Shown one piece after another: positions 36,529 through 48,198 of a stretch of DNA of 64,000 nucleotides. The notes under the pieces are model-generated. The model was not told the origin of the DNA and made no database searches. It worked only from the letters and a program-made list of their open reading frames with translations. The stretch spans positions 12,619,911-12,683,910 of the forward strand of contig NC_034014.1 of NCBI RefSeq assembly GCF_000346465.2. The letters are read 5' to 3'. The position numbers and the translations under genes were made by a program. Source of the DNA: Prunus persica (lineage: Eukaryota; Streptophyta; Magnoliopsida; Rosales; Rosaceae). Position 1 is the first letter of the stretch. The number at the start of each line of letters is the position of its first letter.

Positions 36529-38941
36529 ATGTCACATGGCCATAGACACGATATAATAAAATGAATGAAAATGAATGATTTTATATATGAGGGAAAGGGA
36601 AAGAGAGAGAAAGACAATGAGGAGAAGGATATCCAAACAAAGAAAACCAAACACTCAACAAAATATCAATAATGCTTTTATGTAGTGTAAAATCACTTTT
36701 AAATATGACATCCGAACGACAAACAGGTTCTTTGTAGAAGCGCGCTACTGGCATAAGCGCTTTAGGAAGAAGCACTTCAGAGCTCTTAAATGGGCTTTCA
36801 CCTGGCTCTTTCTTGTTGGCCGTTTTCACTTTTGTCATCATTTGCATCAAAGAAGAGATGGATGAAGGAGTAGTAGGTTGGTGCAACGTTGTCATTGTGG
36901 CACTATTGCTCAACTTCAAACGCAAATTTCTAGCATGACCAAAGGGAAAGGTAGGCATGTAAGCTCCATAAGTGTGATTGTGCTGTGCATGAGAATTGAA
37001 AATTTTATTTCTTTATTAGTATGAAGCGAAGAGGTGGAAGATGATGTGGGTTTTTTTAATGCGGGTTGATGCTGAAATATATGAGCATTCGAAGATGGTG
37101 ATACTTGATTTGCTTAAAAAGCTTGACGAATTAGAAGCTGGAAAAGGAAGTGTAGAATTTTGTGGGTTTATGGTCATGAAAATATAATTTAGATGAAGTA
37201 TAATGTAATTATAAGTTTGGTTGCAGTGACGGATAAGGAATCTTATCTTATATAGGGTTATAGTGTAAAAGGTAGTGAATGCGGCGGTAGAATTTTAGCG
37301 GTGACCGCAATGGAGGAGATGGGGGTTAAGGGTTTTGGGGAGAGATTGAGGGTGTAAGAAAATGATATGTAATTTGATTTGTTATTTTATTCAAGAGGCA
37401 GAGCCACAAACTTATAGTTACAAAAGCATCCTAATATGGTTCCTACGATCAAGCTAAATCATTCACAAATAAGGAAAGAAGTTATTTACAATATTGACAG
37501 AATCAACATTCCATTCTAATGAAAGCAACATCACATGTTTGGCTTTAGGGCATATTTCTGACATTCTGTTGTATTTGAGTGGGAGCTTGAAGTATTCATT
37601 TGAAGGGGAGATGTTGCTTGTGTTTCCAGATCTTTTCTGTTTATTTTATCTATGATCTTTTTGTCTCTTCTAGGAGAAAAAGGGGGAGAATTCTCTATTT
37701 GTGGCAATTATGTAGACTAATACTATATATTTTTTGGTTGTAAATCTATTGCTTGGTTTTTCTTTATGACTTTAAACTATTGCTTAGTTTCTCTGAGTAC
37801 CATGGGAACCTTATGCTTAACATCTCTTAATCGTAACTTGTGAAGTTTGTGCAGGTTCCTTGTTCCATCAATAGTTTTTATTTTTTTTAGTCTGTGAATT
37901 ATTTCTTAGGGTTTTGTGTAAGATAAGGTCAAAGGGGGACATTGTAAGAGTTGTATTTTAGCATTTATTATATTTCAGCTCCTCTTAAATCAACAAAATC
38001 ATTGTAATATTACTTAGAATTCTGGTTAGAATAAGTATGGTTCAATGGCTTCAAAGTCTGTATTTGTCTGAACCAGCCAGTGTTAAAACACTTGAGGTAC
38101 GTAAATTTACACCAAACTAATTTCCAGATTAATTTAAACTAAATTTTACTCGCAAGCACATAAATCAATTGTATAATAGATTCGCAAAAACGAGATCGTA
38201 CCCACAAAGATTGAATATGACAACATAATTCTAAAATTATTAGGTAACTAATCCAACAAATTTTGATTGTTGTAATGAAACTAAAATTAACTAAAACAAT
38301 TAAAAAGGGAAGATTAAAAGAAAATCCAATGAGAGAAAACACTTAGGCATCGATTCCACCACAAATAATGATAACCCTAGATTGCTAATTGATAAGCTCA
38401 TAATCATATATCATTTGAATACTATTTTTCTTAGTTTTTATGCTTAGTTGCTCTTCTTTCTTTTTTTTGGTCGAAATGCTTAGTTTTTCTTATTTATTAG
38501 TTATGTACCTTGTTTTCTTCTTTTGTAGGCAAAGTTAAGCAAATTAATTATTTTGGAGATTTTTAAGGCTATCTTTGATGCATTATCAACCTTTTCTCAA
38601 AAACTGCCTATACAGATTAGCCGACTTTTGGAATAGTCTATATTTACTCAGGATGAGCTAGGTGACCGGCCTTATTTGGTTGGAAAGCTTTGGAAGTTCT
38701 CTATTTTGCAAGTGGTCAGCCTTAAACTCAAATAATCACTAATGCCTACATAGCCATGGTCAAGCATACATAAACAAATAGGAAATCAACTAAGCATTGG
38801 AGAATCAAATTAACCATTCATCAACTTGGTCACGTCAAACAAATAGCTAATTTTCGGGAAATCACATATATCATAATATTCACCCACGATGGGATTGTCC
38901 TGTAAACAAAGCATTACGCCTAATTAGTTGATATGTAACAG
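36529..38941. other. Repeat-rich spacer, no gene seen
   Basis: 36690-36810 repeats the AGCGCTT-type MITE motifs. 38090-38400 (TTTACTCGCAAGCACATAAA, AACGAGATCGTACCCACA) looks like a common plant dispersed repeat of unknown class. No intact ORF. Confidence 0.45.
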
Positions 38942-39244
38942 TATGGTCGAGCGGAGTTCTTGGAGGAAGCAGAGGGTTTCATTAAAGAGATGCCTATGAA
39001 AGATGACGACTCTGTTTGAGGAGCACTGCTTAATGCTTGCAAAATTCATGGGAACGAGAAGATGTTTGAGAGGTTCTGGCATCGTCTCTTTAAGAATAGA
39101 GCGGTCAGCATTGGAACTTGTGCTCTATTGTCAAATACATATGATAATTATGATATATGAGATTATGCTAAAAAGGTTCAAGCTAAAGTGAGACGGATGA
39201 GATTGAAGAAACTGCCTGGATGTAGTCGAATAGAGGTTGATTAG
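38942..39244 (+). pseudogene. PPR protein fragment (E-domain end), two in-frame stops
   Basis: One frame reads YGRAEFLEEAEGFIKEMPMK, then GALLNACKIHGN, CALLSNTYDNYD, and ends LKKLPGCSRIEVD before a TAG. This is the C-terminal part of a PLS-class pentatricopeptide protein: the last motif plus the E domain (usually GALLNACRIHGN ... LLSNIYA ... GCSWIEV). A TGA replaces the expected Trp before GALL, and a second TGA follows NYDI. Nothing upstream continues the gene, so it is a dead retro- or segmental fragment. In life such proteins bind organelle RNA, often for editing. Confidence 0.88.
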
Positions 39245-39517
39245 GGATGGCAACGGGCCGGTTCGGGATCAGGTATGGCAATACCATCCTTGTCTAGCTC
39301 CCCATCCCCACCTTCGTCCCCTCCCCTATCTCGATAAGAATTTGAGGGGAATCCCCATCCCCTTCGGGGTGGCTTTCTCCCAAACTTGCATCGAATCCCC
39401 GACTATTTTTTTTTTCCTTAAAAAAAATAACTTATCCAACATTATAATACTAATTTCACCTTAAGCCATCAAACACATTCAATTGACCTATACTAATTTA
39501 CAAAAGGGTTTTCTACT
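39245..39517. repeat. Low-complexity dispersed repeat next to PPR fragment
   Basis: AGGGATGGCAACGGGCCGGT followed by several CCCCATCCCC blocks is a pattern seen in many plant dispersed repeats. No coding sense. Confidence 0.35.
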
Positions 39518-39750
39518 GCAAAACACTTTGAACTATCACTCTTGTCGAAATCACCACCTTGAATTTTTTCGGTCAATTTTAGCCCTCTTTTTTTTTTTAA
39601 TCACCAATTTACTCTCCACCGTTAGTTTTTAGCGAATTACATCCAAATCTCTATAAATAAATAAAAAAGCAATTAAGAAAAAAAACAAGTGAATGCCACA
39701 TGCCTCAACTTTTGAGGGTATTCTCGTTCACCCACCTAATACTCGTCCTT
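39518..39750. repeat. Left terminal inverted repeat of MULE 1
   Basis: Pairs with 43290-43495 with mismatches and small indels; best blocks are CTCAACTTTTGAGGGTATTC and TCACCAATTTACTCTCCACC. Confidence 0.8.
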
Positions 39751-39964
39751 CCCTCGTATTCCTAATATCCCTCTTTCATCTCGCTCCAAATTCAACCATC
39801 ATAATATCCCAATCGGTCCCCACTTTAAGCCCCCATTCTGATTCTTGGCATCGTTTTTGTAAATAAAAAATTAGCAAATTAATCGCAATTGAGGAGAAAT
39901 GGATAGGTGGATACCTGCAACTTCAACCGAGTCGATTTGAAGCCTTTGGATTTGAGAGGATGAT

Positions 39965-40327
39965 ATGGTGCAAATATGCCGCTATGGAATTGAGGCTGAA
40001 ACCATTGTTTGGTTGCCTGATGATAATCCAGAGAGGAGGTTATATGTTTGTAAGATAGAGAAGTATGAGAATGGGTATGGTTGGAAGGATCCCAAAATGT
40101 TTGACTCTGCTAAATATGTGATATGTCGACAAATGAGGTGACTAAACTCACTGGAAGAGAAGAAAGCTAGAGATAAGATGATTGTGCAAGAGGTGGGGGG
40201 GGGGGGGGGGGGGGGGGGGAGAGAGAGAGAGAGAGAAGAGGAAGAAGAAGAAGAAGAAGAGAAGAAGAAGAAGAAATATAAAAAATTTGCTTGTTATTTG
40301 TGTGGGTGCAATTTTATTGTTGTTTAG
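39965..40327 (+). pseudogene. GRF-type zinc-finger fragment inside MULE 1
   Basis: ATG at 39965 opens a 58-residue frame with ICRYGIEAETIVW, ERRLYVCK and GYGWKDPKMFDSAKYVICR. This matches the plan of plant zf-GRF proteins (C-x-C-G, NPGRRFY-C, C-GFF-W-D-P). It ends at a TGA at 40139-40141, after which the same frame continues LEEKKARDKMIVQE, the usual short coiled coil. The coiled-coil part is swollen by the G, GA and GAA tracts, followed by a hydrophobic tail and stop near 40327. Key Cys/Gly positions are substituted. It is either a captured host exon or a second gene of the element. Confidence 0.6.
40195..40275 (+). repeat. Poly-G / GA / GAA compound microsatellite
   Basis: About 25 consecutive G, then a (GA)n run, then a (GAA)n run. 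The purine-only strand over about 80 bp could form triplex or G-quadruplex structures. Length is likely unreliable in sequencing. Confidence 0.95.
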
Positions 40328-40607
40328 TGTAATAATGGCACATGTATTTCATTGAAACCCTTGGTTTCATGCGTAGTTGATTGGGTTGCCTTAGCAAAAG
40401 TATGAAATGGCCTTTTTACAGCTTGGTATCAATGTATGGATTGACATTTTGTGCAATATATTCAACGTTTCCAGATTTGAACAAAAAATTGATTTAAACT
40501 ATAATATTCATTAAAACCATATCCATTCCATTCAACAAATCCATTCCAAACATTCAAGTATATCCTTATCCATTCCAACTATTCAAAGTATACATTCCAA
40601 CCAAATA

Positions 40608-42760
40608 TCAAGTACCTTGTGCAAAATTTACATTCCAAATATCCAGTATCCTTTTCAAAATACTCATTCTAACCAAACACCCAGTACCATTTTCAAAATA
40701 TCCATCCCAAATATCCATGAAACCCAACAAAAATCCATCAAACACATTAAAACATTCTAGGTAGTACACGGAAGCTTCTTTAGTTCCTTCAAGGCCTTGC
40801 CATTTTTGCAGGGGATTTGAACCTTCTTTCTCTGGCGGCAAAACCTCCTCTAGTGGTAACACCAGACATTGTGATCCAACATTGCTCGAACTTGCTTTTG
40901 ATCCCAAATTGGTTGCAACTGGTTGCTATCCACAATCACTTGCAGTGGCTATAGTTCTTGCCTCCAATATTTGAGCTTTGAAACATTCACAGAGATTGTT
41001 GAGAAGTATATCATACTTGAGTCACTACTAACGTGAGACCTAGTCCAATTAATTGCTAGCCTCGATCTCCTCAAGCCATGCATGAGCAGCCTCAGACATT
41101 TGAGAATATTCCCCATCTCAGCCTCCCACCAAGGGAGTGTTGTACTCGTAGTTGCAACTCATAACCTCTGTTTAAGTGCCAAACTACCACGACTGGCCAA
41201 TCTGAATTGTTGTGAAGATGTCTCACACAATGCCTATGTTTAGCCTCAATTGCCTGGCACAATCCCTTATGTTGCTTTTAATCCCAATATCATTGAAGAA
41301 TATCTCCAAGAACCATGTCCAGATAGCTCTGCTTTTTGTCTCCCCAACAACAAATGCTATTGGGAACATGTCATTGGTGGCATTAATCCCAGCAGCACTC
41401 AGTATTTGACCAGGATGTTGTCCCTTGATGAAAGCCCCATCAAAACCAACCGTGGTTTTGCACTCTTCAATAAAACCCTTTCTGAATTGAGCAAAGCATA
41501 CATAAAGCCTCTCAAAAATTTGGTCATCTCCTTGCAACTTGGTCTTCAATAACAATGTGCTCCCTGGGTTTTCAATAACAATGTGCTCCCTTGGTCTCAA
41601 AAATTGGATCATCTCCAGAGGGTTGCATATTGTTCTATAATGTTTCCTTGCTAATGTCATCAAATCTTTCAGCCAACCAATGTGAAGTGGCAAACCTTGT
41701 TCTTTGTCCTCTGCCACAAGTGTGTATTGGATGGTATGTCTTGATTCTCACAGGAGGCCCTTTGCCAACATGTGAAGCAAAAAGTAACTAAGGAACGACT
41801 TTAGTTCCTCCTCTTCTTTGCCCTTAGCATCCTTGCCTTTATTATCTTTGCCCTTAAAATCCTTGCCCTTAGCATCACCTCTACTATTACCATCACATAT
41901 TAGCCTCACCTGTTAGGCTCATTCTTCACATACCTTATTGGTCTAGCACAACTGCATACATAGTACCTAATAGCGTGTCTACATTCTCCAATATTAGGGA
42001 ACTTCATCCTTACGTGGAATTTCGAATTTATCAGCTCATGCTCCTTATGGTATTGCTTAAATTTTGGTTGCCTAAGTCCTCTAACCTTGCCGCCTTCATT
42101 TTCATCATCTCCATCCAAATTGTCTAAATCTGATGTGTTGTACTCATCATTTTCAACCTCATCTGGTTCTTTATACTCCTTATTTTGTTATCCTCTTCTT
42201 CACTTTGCTCATAATCACTATCTATGAAATCACCACCTTCTTCCTTTACTTCACCATCTTTTTCATCTCCTTCACCATCTTCTTCCTCTTCTTCAACATC
42301 TTCTTGCCATGCTTCACCATCTTCTTGCCCTGATTCGTCATCTTCCTCTTCTATCTCAACATCCACCCCATAAACATAACCACCGTCTTCATCATCTTGT
42401 GCTTCCATCTCAACATCCCCCAGATCTACATAACCATTGTCTTCATCACCATCATATCCGTCACATGCTTGTTATGGGTGAATTTCGCAAATAGGTGTAC
42501 ATGGTTCAGTCCGAGTCATGTATACCATAAACAAATGCCTATGTATGAACATCTTCACTCCATCAAAATACTCCTTATCTACCTTAAATTCAACCTAACC
42601 CTTTGTCTTATGCTTGTAATAGAAGTGACAGTTATGTTCGTCATATCCAAGATGTTTGCACAGATACCTTAACTCAAGCATTGACACTTCATCTACATCT
42701 ACATCTACATCCACATACCCATCAACAAAGTAGCCCCTATGGTGTACTTCAAGTGTAAAC
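40608..42760 (-). pseudogene. MuDR-type transposase of MULE 1, broken
   Basis: Minus-strand order: PB1-like start around 42740-42540 (EVSMLELRYLCKHLGYDEHN, stopped by TAG near 42603); acidic Glu/Asp spacer at 42408-42180; DNA-binding region at about 42040-41905 (FHVRMKFPNIGECRHAIRYY ... RYVKNEPNR, then a stop); catalytic start at 41717-41223 with ECKTTVGFDGAFIKGQHPGQ, holding the first catalytic Asp, and AIWTWFLEIF. After that, text resembling MSEAAHAWLEEIE from the region well after the catalytic middle follows directly, so the core with the later acidic residues is deleted. A Ser/Gly tail ends near 40608. Confidence 0.8.
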
Positions 42761-43289
42761 ATGTCAGGATCAGCTGCACAATATTTATTAAAGTAATTAA
42801 TTTCCTATCTACCATATAAAATACAGTACTATACCACATACACTTGTCAGAGAAACAATAAACAAATATTGCTCGTACACAGGGACCATAAAGTAATACA
42901 GATTCACGCTCCATATTGTTAAAAGTCTAAGTGAAAACAACAAACAACAAATGGGACCACTTTCACTTTCATCCTTTTCTTATGCCTTTCTTTCAACTCT
43001 GACAAAAACAAAACCATCAAACCTAGACAAATGCATCAAACGAACAACTTTTAGGAAAGTAAAGTACTTACTGCATCTGGGAGTTTCCCCACCATCTCTG
43101 ACTTTCACCATCATCTTCTACTATTCGCATCTATGTTCCCAATAATTCACTTAGAAAATATTCTTCAAATTGAATTTTTCAGTGCGTTATCTCATTCGCC
43201 TAAACTATTGAAGTATTAACCCGAAATCAATTTTAGGACGATGGGAGGAGTTACATGAGGGGCGAAGTGAACGAGGGGCGCAGTAAACA

Positions 43290-43495
43290 CTAGTGGTATT
43301 AGGTGAGTGGACGAGAATACCCTCAAAAGTTGAGGCACGTGGCATTCATGTGTTTTTTAAACAAAGATTTGGATGGAATTCGGTAAAAATTGATGGTGGA
43401 GGGTAAATTGGTGATTAAAAAAAAGGACTAAATTGGCAGGAAAAATATTCAAGGTTGTCATTTTGACAAACGTGATAGTTCATGGTGTTGGCATT
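43290..43495. repeat. Right terminal inverted repeat of MULE 1
   Basis: Reverse complement of the left repeat, beginning near GGTGAGTGGACGAGAATACC. Divergence between the arms is clearly higher than between the copia LTRs at 10-16 kb, so the element is older. Confidence 0.8.
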
Positions 43496-44600
43496 CACAT
43501 GCATAACTGCACATCCACGAGTCTCCAATGCACATTCAATCTAAAATTGGTACTTAGGTGACGAGGGATAAAATTACACGACATTCAAACAAAACACAAC
43601 AAACTTCACACACTTTAGACCTTGACCAAATATACTTATGGCTAGTCAACTGTCAGACATGAATAACCACAACTAAGAACATACAAAGAGCATACCGAGA
43701 TGTACCTGCAAGCCTAGAGAATTACTAGTGACAACCTAGGCACTCAGAAGGACCTGTCAATCTAGGTATCCCTTGTGCTAGCAACAACTATGGTGAAAGT
43801 GTGTGAAGGCATCATAATCAAGTAAACACCAAACAACAGAAAATGGTGACTAGTCAACTGCAAGAACACAAACCCAGAAATACATGAACATCATGCGATG
43901 ACCAGTCAATTATCAAGAACAAAAACCCAGAAAATTACAGATATGCAAACCAGAAATTGTTCACCCAGAAACCCACCATTGGGAAAAACCGGGGGTGAAT
44001 TCAAGACTTCAAGAAACCATACTCTTGAATAAATCAATCTTGAATCTGGCCTAGATATATATGAGAGAGTGTTTGATCTAACTAGATGCATATTCCATAT
44101 TTCAAATGCAGTTTTCGAAAAATTAATTTGGAAAACTCAAAGATGAAAAATATGATGGTTTGCTCTTGAGGAAAAAGAAGAGAAAGTTTGCTAAGAAACT
44201 TTCCAAAACCTATCCACAAAAGAGACGACTGCCAAATGAGGAATTCTTTGGCTTTTACCCAAAAATTCCTAGGTCAGAATAGTGCACATGGCAGGTGAAA
44301 AATTCGCAGAATAGGACAAAAAAGATGGTTAGGATCCAGCTGTAAACAGTGAGCTGGAAATCCTATTGATGCAACGGTTGACTAGTCATACGAAGGAAAG
44401 ATGACTAGTCATAATCTTCAGAAATTTAGTGAATGCAATGCAGATTTTACCTTTGTCAAAACGCATTGTTGTCCATCAGAATGTAGCCAAATAAGAACAC
44501 CTAGAGAAGTAATTCTTAATCTACACTTAGAGCTTGGGAAATTACAATTCCTATTACAAAATTGTCAAGGGAAGCTAAAAGAAAATCACAAAATGCATAC
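43496..44600. other. Repeat relic, no gene seen; TGACTAGTCA motifs
   Basis: No coding frame. The palindrome TGACTAGTCA or one-base variants recurs near 43643, 43849, 43898, 44382 and 44400. The stretch directly precedes a copia leader and may be its LTR. Confidence 0.4.
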
Positions 44601-46300
44601 ACTTACACAATCTTGTACCTATAAATAGGCTTATTCTCCTTCTAGATGTGCTGAAGACCAACGGAGAAAGAGAGAAAGGAAAGAAGAGAGGGAAAAAGAG
44701 GTGAGAGCGAAGAGAGAAAAGAGAGCATAGAGAAATTCTCCAAGAGAGAAAATAGTGAGCCATTCCAGTGAGAGTGTAAACACTAAAGCTGTATTCTCTT
44801 GTAGCCCTATTATTTTACATGGCTGAACCTCATTAAATATCTTGTCTCATTTACTTTACATGCAACTTAATATTCCTGCATATACCGTCCATTTCACAAC
44901 ACGTTATCAGCACAAAAATCTCTCATGTATAATTTTCTCTGCTGCACCATTTATTTATATTACTAACTATTGTGTTGGTGGCAAGAGGAATAGCTATGGT
45001 AGCATGCACTATTTATTTACTTTTCTATTACTAACCACCATTAAAGATGGACCCTTAGTAATACTAAATATATTACAATTGCGTAACTGTTAGTAATAGT
45101 AATTTATTTATTATTTGATATCCGTTTGTAATATTAATTATTTTATTGTTAGGTGGCGGTTTTATCCCCACATTTACCTTTATTTATAGTATGACGTAGG
45201 TTTATTTCTCATACAACAGTATTTACTTTATTTACAGTATGATGAAATTTTGAATGCCCATACATCGCATTTATTTTTATTTAAAGTATGGAGTAGAATT
45301 AATACCTATACAAGCACATTATTTTTGTCGCCCATTTACTTTATTATTTAAAGTATGGTGCATAATTAACGTCCATACAAGTAAGCAATTTACTTTATGA
45401 ATTTATTTTATCGTATATTTACCTTTATTTAAAGTGTGGTGCGTGTTTATCATCCATACTAGCAACATTTATTTTATGAACTTATTATACGAGTAATTTA
45501 TTTTATAAATTAATCCACAAGTGTGTTATGATGAGTTTTGCAATATACATAGATCAAGACCAAAAGTTCCTTCATCCTCATCACACAATCACATCAAGAC
45601 CAAAAAATCTATGATGATGATAATAATATGAGAGCTGGTAGTCTCTCCGATACTATATTTGTAAACAAGTGATCGGACCTAAAGATCCTTGATCATTGAC
45701 ATGTAAATCGGGACTTGAAGTTCCTTGATAATGTAACATTACTGTATACGTAAATGATGACATACACATGAATAGTAAATGTACTGGCAAATGTATTATG
45801 ATAGTAATCGTATATGTGAATAGTGTCATACACATGAATATTGACTGTACTGGCAACTGTACAGTATGCATGAATAAAATTGTATTCATGAAATGATGAA
45901 TGGTACCGTATACATGAATAGTGGCGTATGGATGAATAGTAACCATTTTGGGAGAACCACCGCTATTTGCAGAAAGAGACATGTACTTCCTCAAACTTAT
46001 GTAAGGGCCTGAAGTCCTGAAATATGTACCATGAGAATATGAGCTTTTGGCCTGAAGTCCAAAATCTAATAGTGTTGAGAACCTGAAGTTCTAACAATTA
46101 AATGGACAACCCTTGAGGTATTATTGCAAATTGTGGCATACCACATGTTTCTTTGGCATAAGAAAATGATGAATATTGCAAAGCTTGATTTTATCACAAT
46201 CGACACCTCAAGGAAGAAACCTCAAAGGATTCACTGTAAAATGAATCATATAAGGATAAACCTCAAAGGATTAATTGAGGCTCTTCATATTTGGTTACCT
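44601..46300 (+). mobile_element. Decayed copia element, 5' part (leader and gag start)
   Basis: CACAACACGTTATCAGCAC at 44895-44913 is the LTR-leader junction and primer-site sequence of a common plant copia group. A purine-rich GAGAGA stretch precedes it (44660-44760). At 46166 the frame MMNIAKLDFITIDTS matches the usual gag start of the same group, but breaks within some 40 codons. Between 45540 and 46090 the short phrase (CCTGAAGTTCC-type) repeats irregularly. No intact ORF. Confidence 0.65.
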
Positions 46301-47041
46301 GATCTGGGCTGGAAACCCATATCTCAATATATTAGAAATCCATAATTAATGCTCTTCACTACTACATTGCAATATTATGGCTTTTCCTCAGTTTATATTT
46401 CATGCCCATTTGAAAATGGCAAATAAAATTCTGAGGTTGTGTTTAACCCGGGCCAGAAGTTCCGGACACACATGCATTGAAATATACAATTTGGGAGATT
46501 TAATGCTGTTATTTGAACTTATAAGGCACAAAGTTCCTGAATCGTCATTTTGAAAGACGTATAAACCACAGGCGCAAGTTTAAAGAATTTGCCCAATTAT
46601 TATTAATAGGAAGAGAGCATACAATAAATAAATTATTGCCACCTGCAAGAAATAAGCATGCTTTGTAAAAACTATCAAGCTCCATTATGGCTTAGAAGTT
46701 CTGAGAGAAAGAAAACGGCGTTTCTTGACCTTAGGCATAAGAAAGGTTTAAAGTATCGATGGTTTCGGATATATCGGTGGTCCAAAAATATGGAAATTTT
46801 GATGGAAATATCGGGATAATATCATTGAAAAAAAAACCATAGAAATTGTAAGAAAACTTGGAATTTTTCTTTAAACTTTGGAGGATGTTTATTTAGTCAA
46901 TTATCTATTACTTTATCACAAAATATTGGAAGGAAATGCATTGCATAATGGGTTTAACTGATTTAAATTGAATATATAGCGAGCTCACAAACACTGCTAG
47001 TGTAAAAAAAAATGTAGTAATTAATGAAAGAAGATTAAATA
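46301..47041. other. Decayed repeat debris
   Basis: 46740-46830 has repeated ATATCGG / GGAAATATCGG phrases, a dispersed plant repeat of unknown class. No coding sense. Confidence 0.4.
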
Positions 47042-48020
47042 TGACAGGACCCGACCCAATTTCCACTTTGGAATCTGAGCCGAACCCTGTGAGTGTTCAA
47101 CACATGCGGGTGTCGAGTACAAATGACGGAAATGCCATTCTAACCAGAAACCAATTTTCCTTAAGTTTGACTTCTGCCGAAAATTCGGCAGAGTCCCCTT
47201 TGTAAATTGATAATTTTCCAAAATTTCCACCTGTCAAACAAGCATATATATATATATATAATCCAACTGTTCAATATGCATTACAATGGACTTCATGCAA
47301 CCGAAAACACATCATTTTTATTATGGCCTCAGGCCTCTCTAACCCAAATAAATGTTCTGTCATCTAAAATTCATCTCAATTTCCAGATTATTAATAATAC
47401 TTAGCAATTTCAAATACACTAACTCGTGGCTACACCTTGTAACATTAGGTTGCCTACATATCCTTACTGAGAGATCAAGCCACACGTAGTTCTTTCCCTT
47501 TAATATTGTAATTGAATATCTCATTCATTCATCATATTGCCATGTGTTTTGCAAATTAAACTGAATTCTCATGTGCGTAATGTACTCAATCATATTCACA
47601 ACTCTAAAACAATACTTTGCAACTTTCCAATACTTATAACAGTCATATACTGATTATAGATAAGCCATACACTGAACTCCCTCTATTTTAGTTTAAGAAC
47701 ATCTCAAAACTGAAATTCTCTCCACCTAGGCGTACCCCCATTCTTGATCCGTCAATTCCATTAATACCGTCAATACCATCCTCGCAGGCATCGGAGACAC
47801 CAAGTCTACTCGAGCCGCAATCCTCGCAGATCTGGAGATACCAAGTCTACCTGAGCCGCAATCCTCGCAGGCCTCGGAGATACCAAGTCTACCCGAGCTG
47901 CATTCCTCGCATGCCTCAGGGGACCATTAGTCAACCTGAGCTGCATTCCTCACACCACACTGTTCAGGCGTCCAGACCAACTCTTCATTCCACATGACAT
48001 AATTTAAAGCCATGATTCTT
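47042..48020 (-). repeat. Truncated gypsy LTR, same family as the solo LTR at 52695
   Basis: Starts TGACAGGACCCGACCCAATT and runs parallel to the first ~1.1 kb of 52695-55743, including CGGCAGAGTC and ACCTGTCAAACAAGCATA. It also holds about four copies of a ~42-bp GC-rich unit (TCGCAGGCCTCGGAGATACC type) at 47770-47940. Similarity fades near 48020; the rest of the LTR is missing. The 5 bp before it do not match any nearby duplication. Confidence 0.75.
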
Positions 48021-48198
48021 ATCTTTTTCTCGGATGGGAGGGTTGAATATTGTAGATAATTAATTAGGGGCAATCTCCAGTCCTCCTCACTCATCATGGC
48101 AGAATTGACATCTATCTCTATCTCTGTAGTCAGAACAGATGTCAGACTTTTCTTTCCTACCTTGATGATTCTCTGTACATTGTTTCAGGCATTTGTAC

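Larger units (their letters stand above)
39518..43495 (-). mobile_element. Decayed Mutator-like element (MULE 1) with long inverted ends
   Basis: About 230 bp at 39518-39750 match the reverse complement of 43290-43495 (shared blocks TTGAACTATCAC, CTCAACTTTTGAGGGTATTC, TCACCAATTTACTCTCC), so they are terminal inverted repeats. Between them the minus strand carries MuDR-type transposase pieces: a PB1-like N-terminus, an acidic spacer, the DNA-binding region and the start of the catalytic core. The plus strand holds a GRF-type zinc-finger fragment. Several stops and an internal deletion show the copy is dead. I could not define the exact ends or a 9-bp duplication. Confidence 0.82.

Noticed and set aside
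36581..36958. 125-codon minus-strand ORF upstream of the SUMO protease
   Set aside because: Lies over MITE-like AGCGCTT sequence and does not resemble any N-terminal SUMO-protease region.
42124..42408. Highly acidic 94-codon ORF as a host gene
   Set aside because: It lies between the PB1-like and DNA-binding parts of the MULE transposase in the right orientation, where such acidic spacers are usual.
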